A stretch of 5,708 bases of DNA from contig JALZUX010000265.1 of assembly GCA_023301405.1 (NCBI GenBank), positions 1 through 5,708 of the forward strand, read 5' to 3'. Source of the DNA: Granulosicoccaceae bacterium. GTDB lineage: Bacteria; Pseudomonadota; Gammaproteobacteria; Granulosicoccales; Granulosicoccaceae. Within the stretch, counting starts at the first letter, position 1; each line of letters begins with the position of its first letter. The notes beneath the pieces were generated by a model, which had not been told where the DNA came from, did not search any database, and saw nothing but the letters and a program-made list of their open reading frames with translations. Shown here one piece after another: positions 5,690 through 5,708 of this stretch. The translations under genes and the position numbers were made by a program.

Positions 5690-5708
5690 GATGTCGCTTT
5701 CAGCGGGA

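Noticed and set aside
5694..5706. Short inverted repeat CGCT-TTC-AGCG at the right edge
   Set aside because: The stem is only four pairs, and the window ends at once, so it cannot be judged as a repeat or terminator.

Overview
The window carries one compact gene cluster, all on the + strand. It has five genes of unknown overall function, preceded by about 330 bp with no convincing gene and followed by a probable weak terminator. The roughly balanced base composition, codon style, Shine-Dalgarno signals and protein types suggest a Gammaproteobacterium, perhaps marine. This is an impression from reading; nothing in the window fixes the taxon. No rRNA, tRNA, CRISPR array, phage gene or intact insertion sequence is visible.

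Layout. 1-330: leader region with an open frame running in from the left edge to 203, a possible extended -10 box (152-160), a 13-bp direct repeat (179-191 and 198-210) and a stem-loop (211-246). 331-1227: MotA/TolQ/ExbB-type proton-channel subunit with four predicted membrane segments. 1228-1311: an 84-bp gap, the only sizeable gap in the cluster. 1312-1890 and 1887-2477: two small single-span proteins that look like ExbD/TolR relatives and like each other. 2477-4003: single-span protein with a large, mostly helical, TPR-like periplasmic part and six cysteines. 4006-5664: single-span protein whose periplasmic part carries an HEVQH motif and a downstream ExxAF motif, as in gluzincin metallopeptidases. 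5669-5689: GC-rich hairpin followed by T-rich sequence.

How the genes may work together. Genes 2 to 5 are packed with 4-nt and 1-nt overlaps and a 2-nt spacer, so they are almost certainly co-transcribed and translationally coupled. All five products are predicted inner-membrane proteins, and the last four put their main domains in the periplasm. The simplest reading is an ion-motive-force-driven envelope machine. Gene 1 would form the channel ring, genes 2 and 3 would form an unequal pair of ExbD-like central subunits, gene 4 would be a periplasmic scaffold, and gene 5 a membrane-tethered metallopeptidase or peptidase-derived effector. It matches none of the stator systems I know (MotAB, TolQR, ExbBD, AglRQS, ZorAB): there is no OmpA-like peptidoglycan-binding domain, no TonB/TolA-like partner and no Zorya effector gene. 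The membrane architecture and gene order are directly supported; the joint function is inference.
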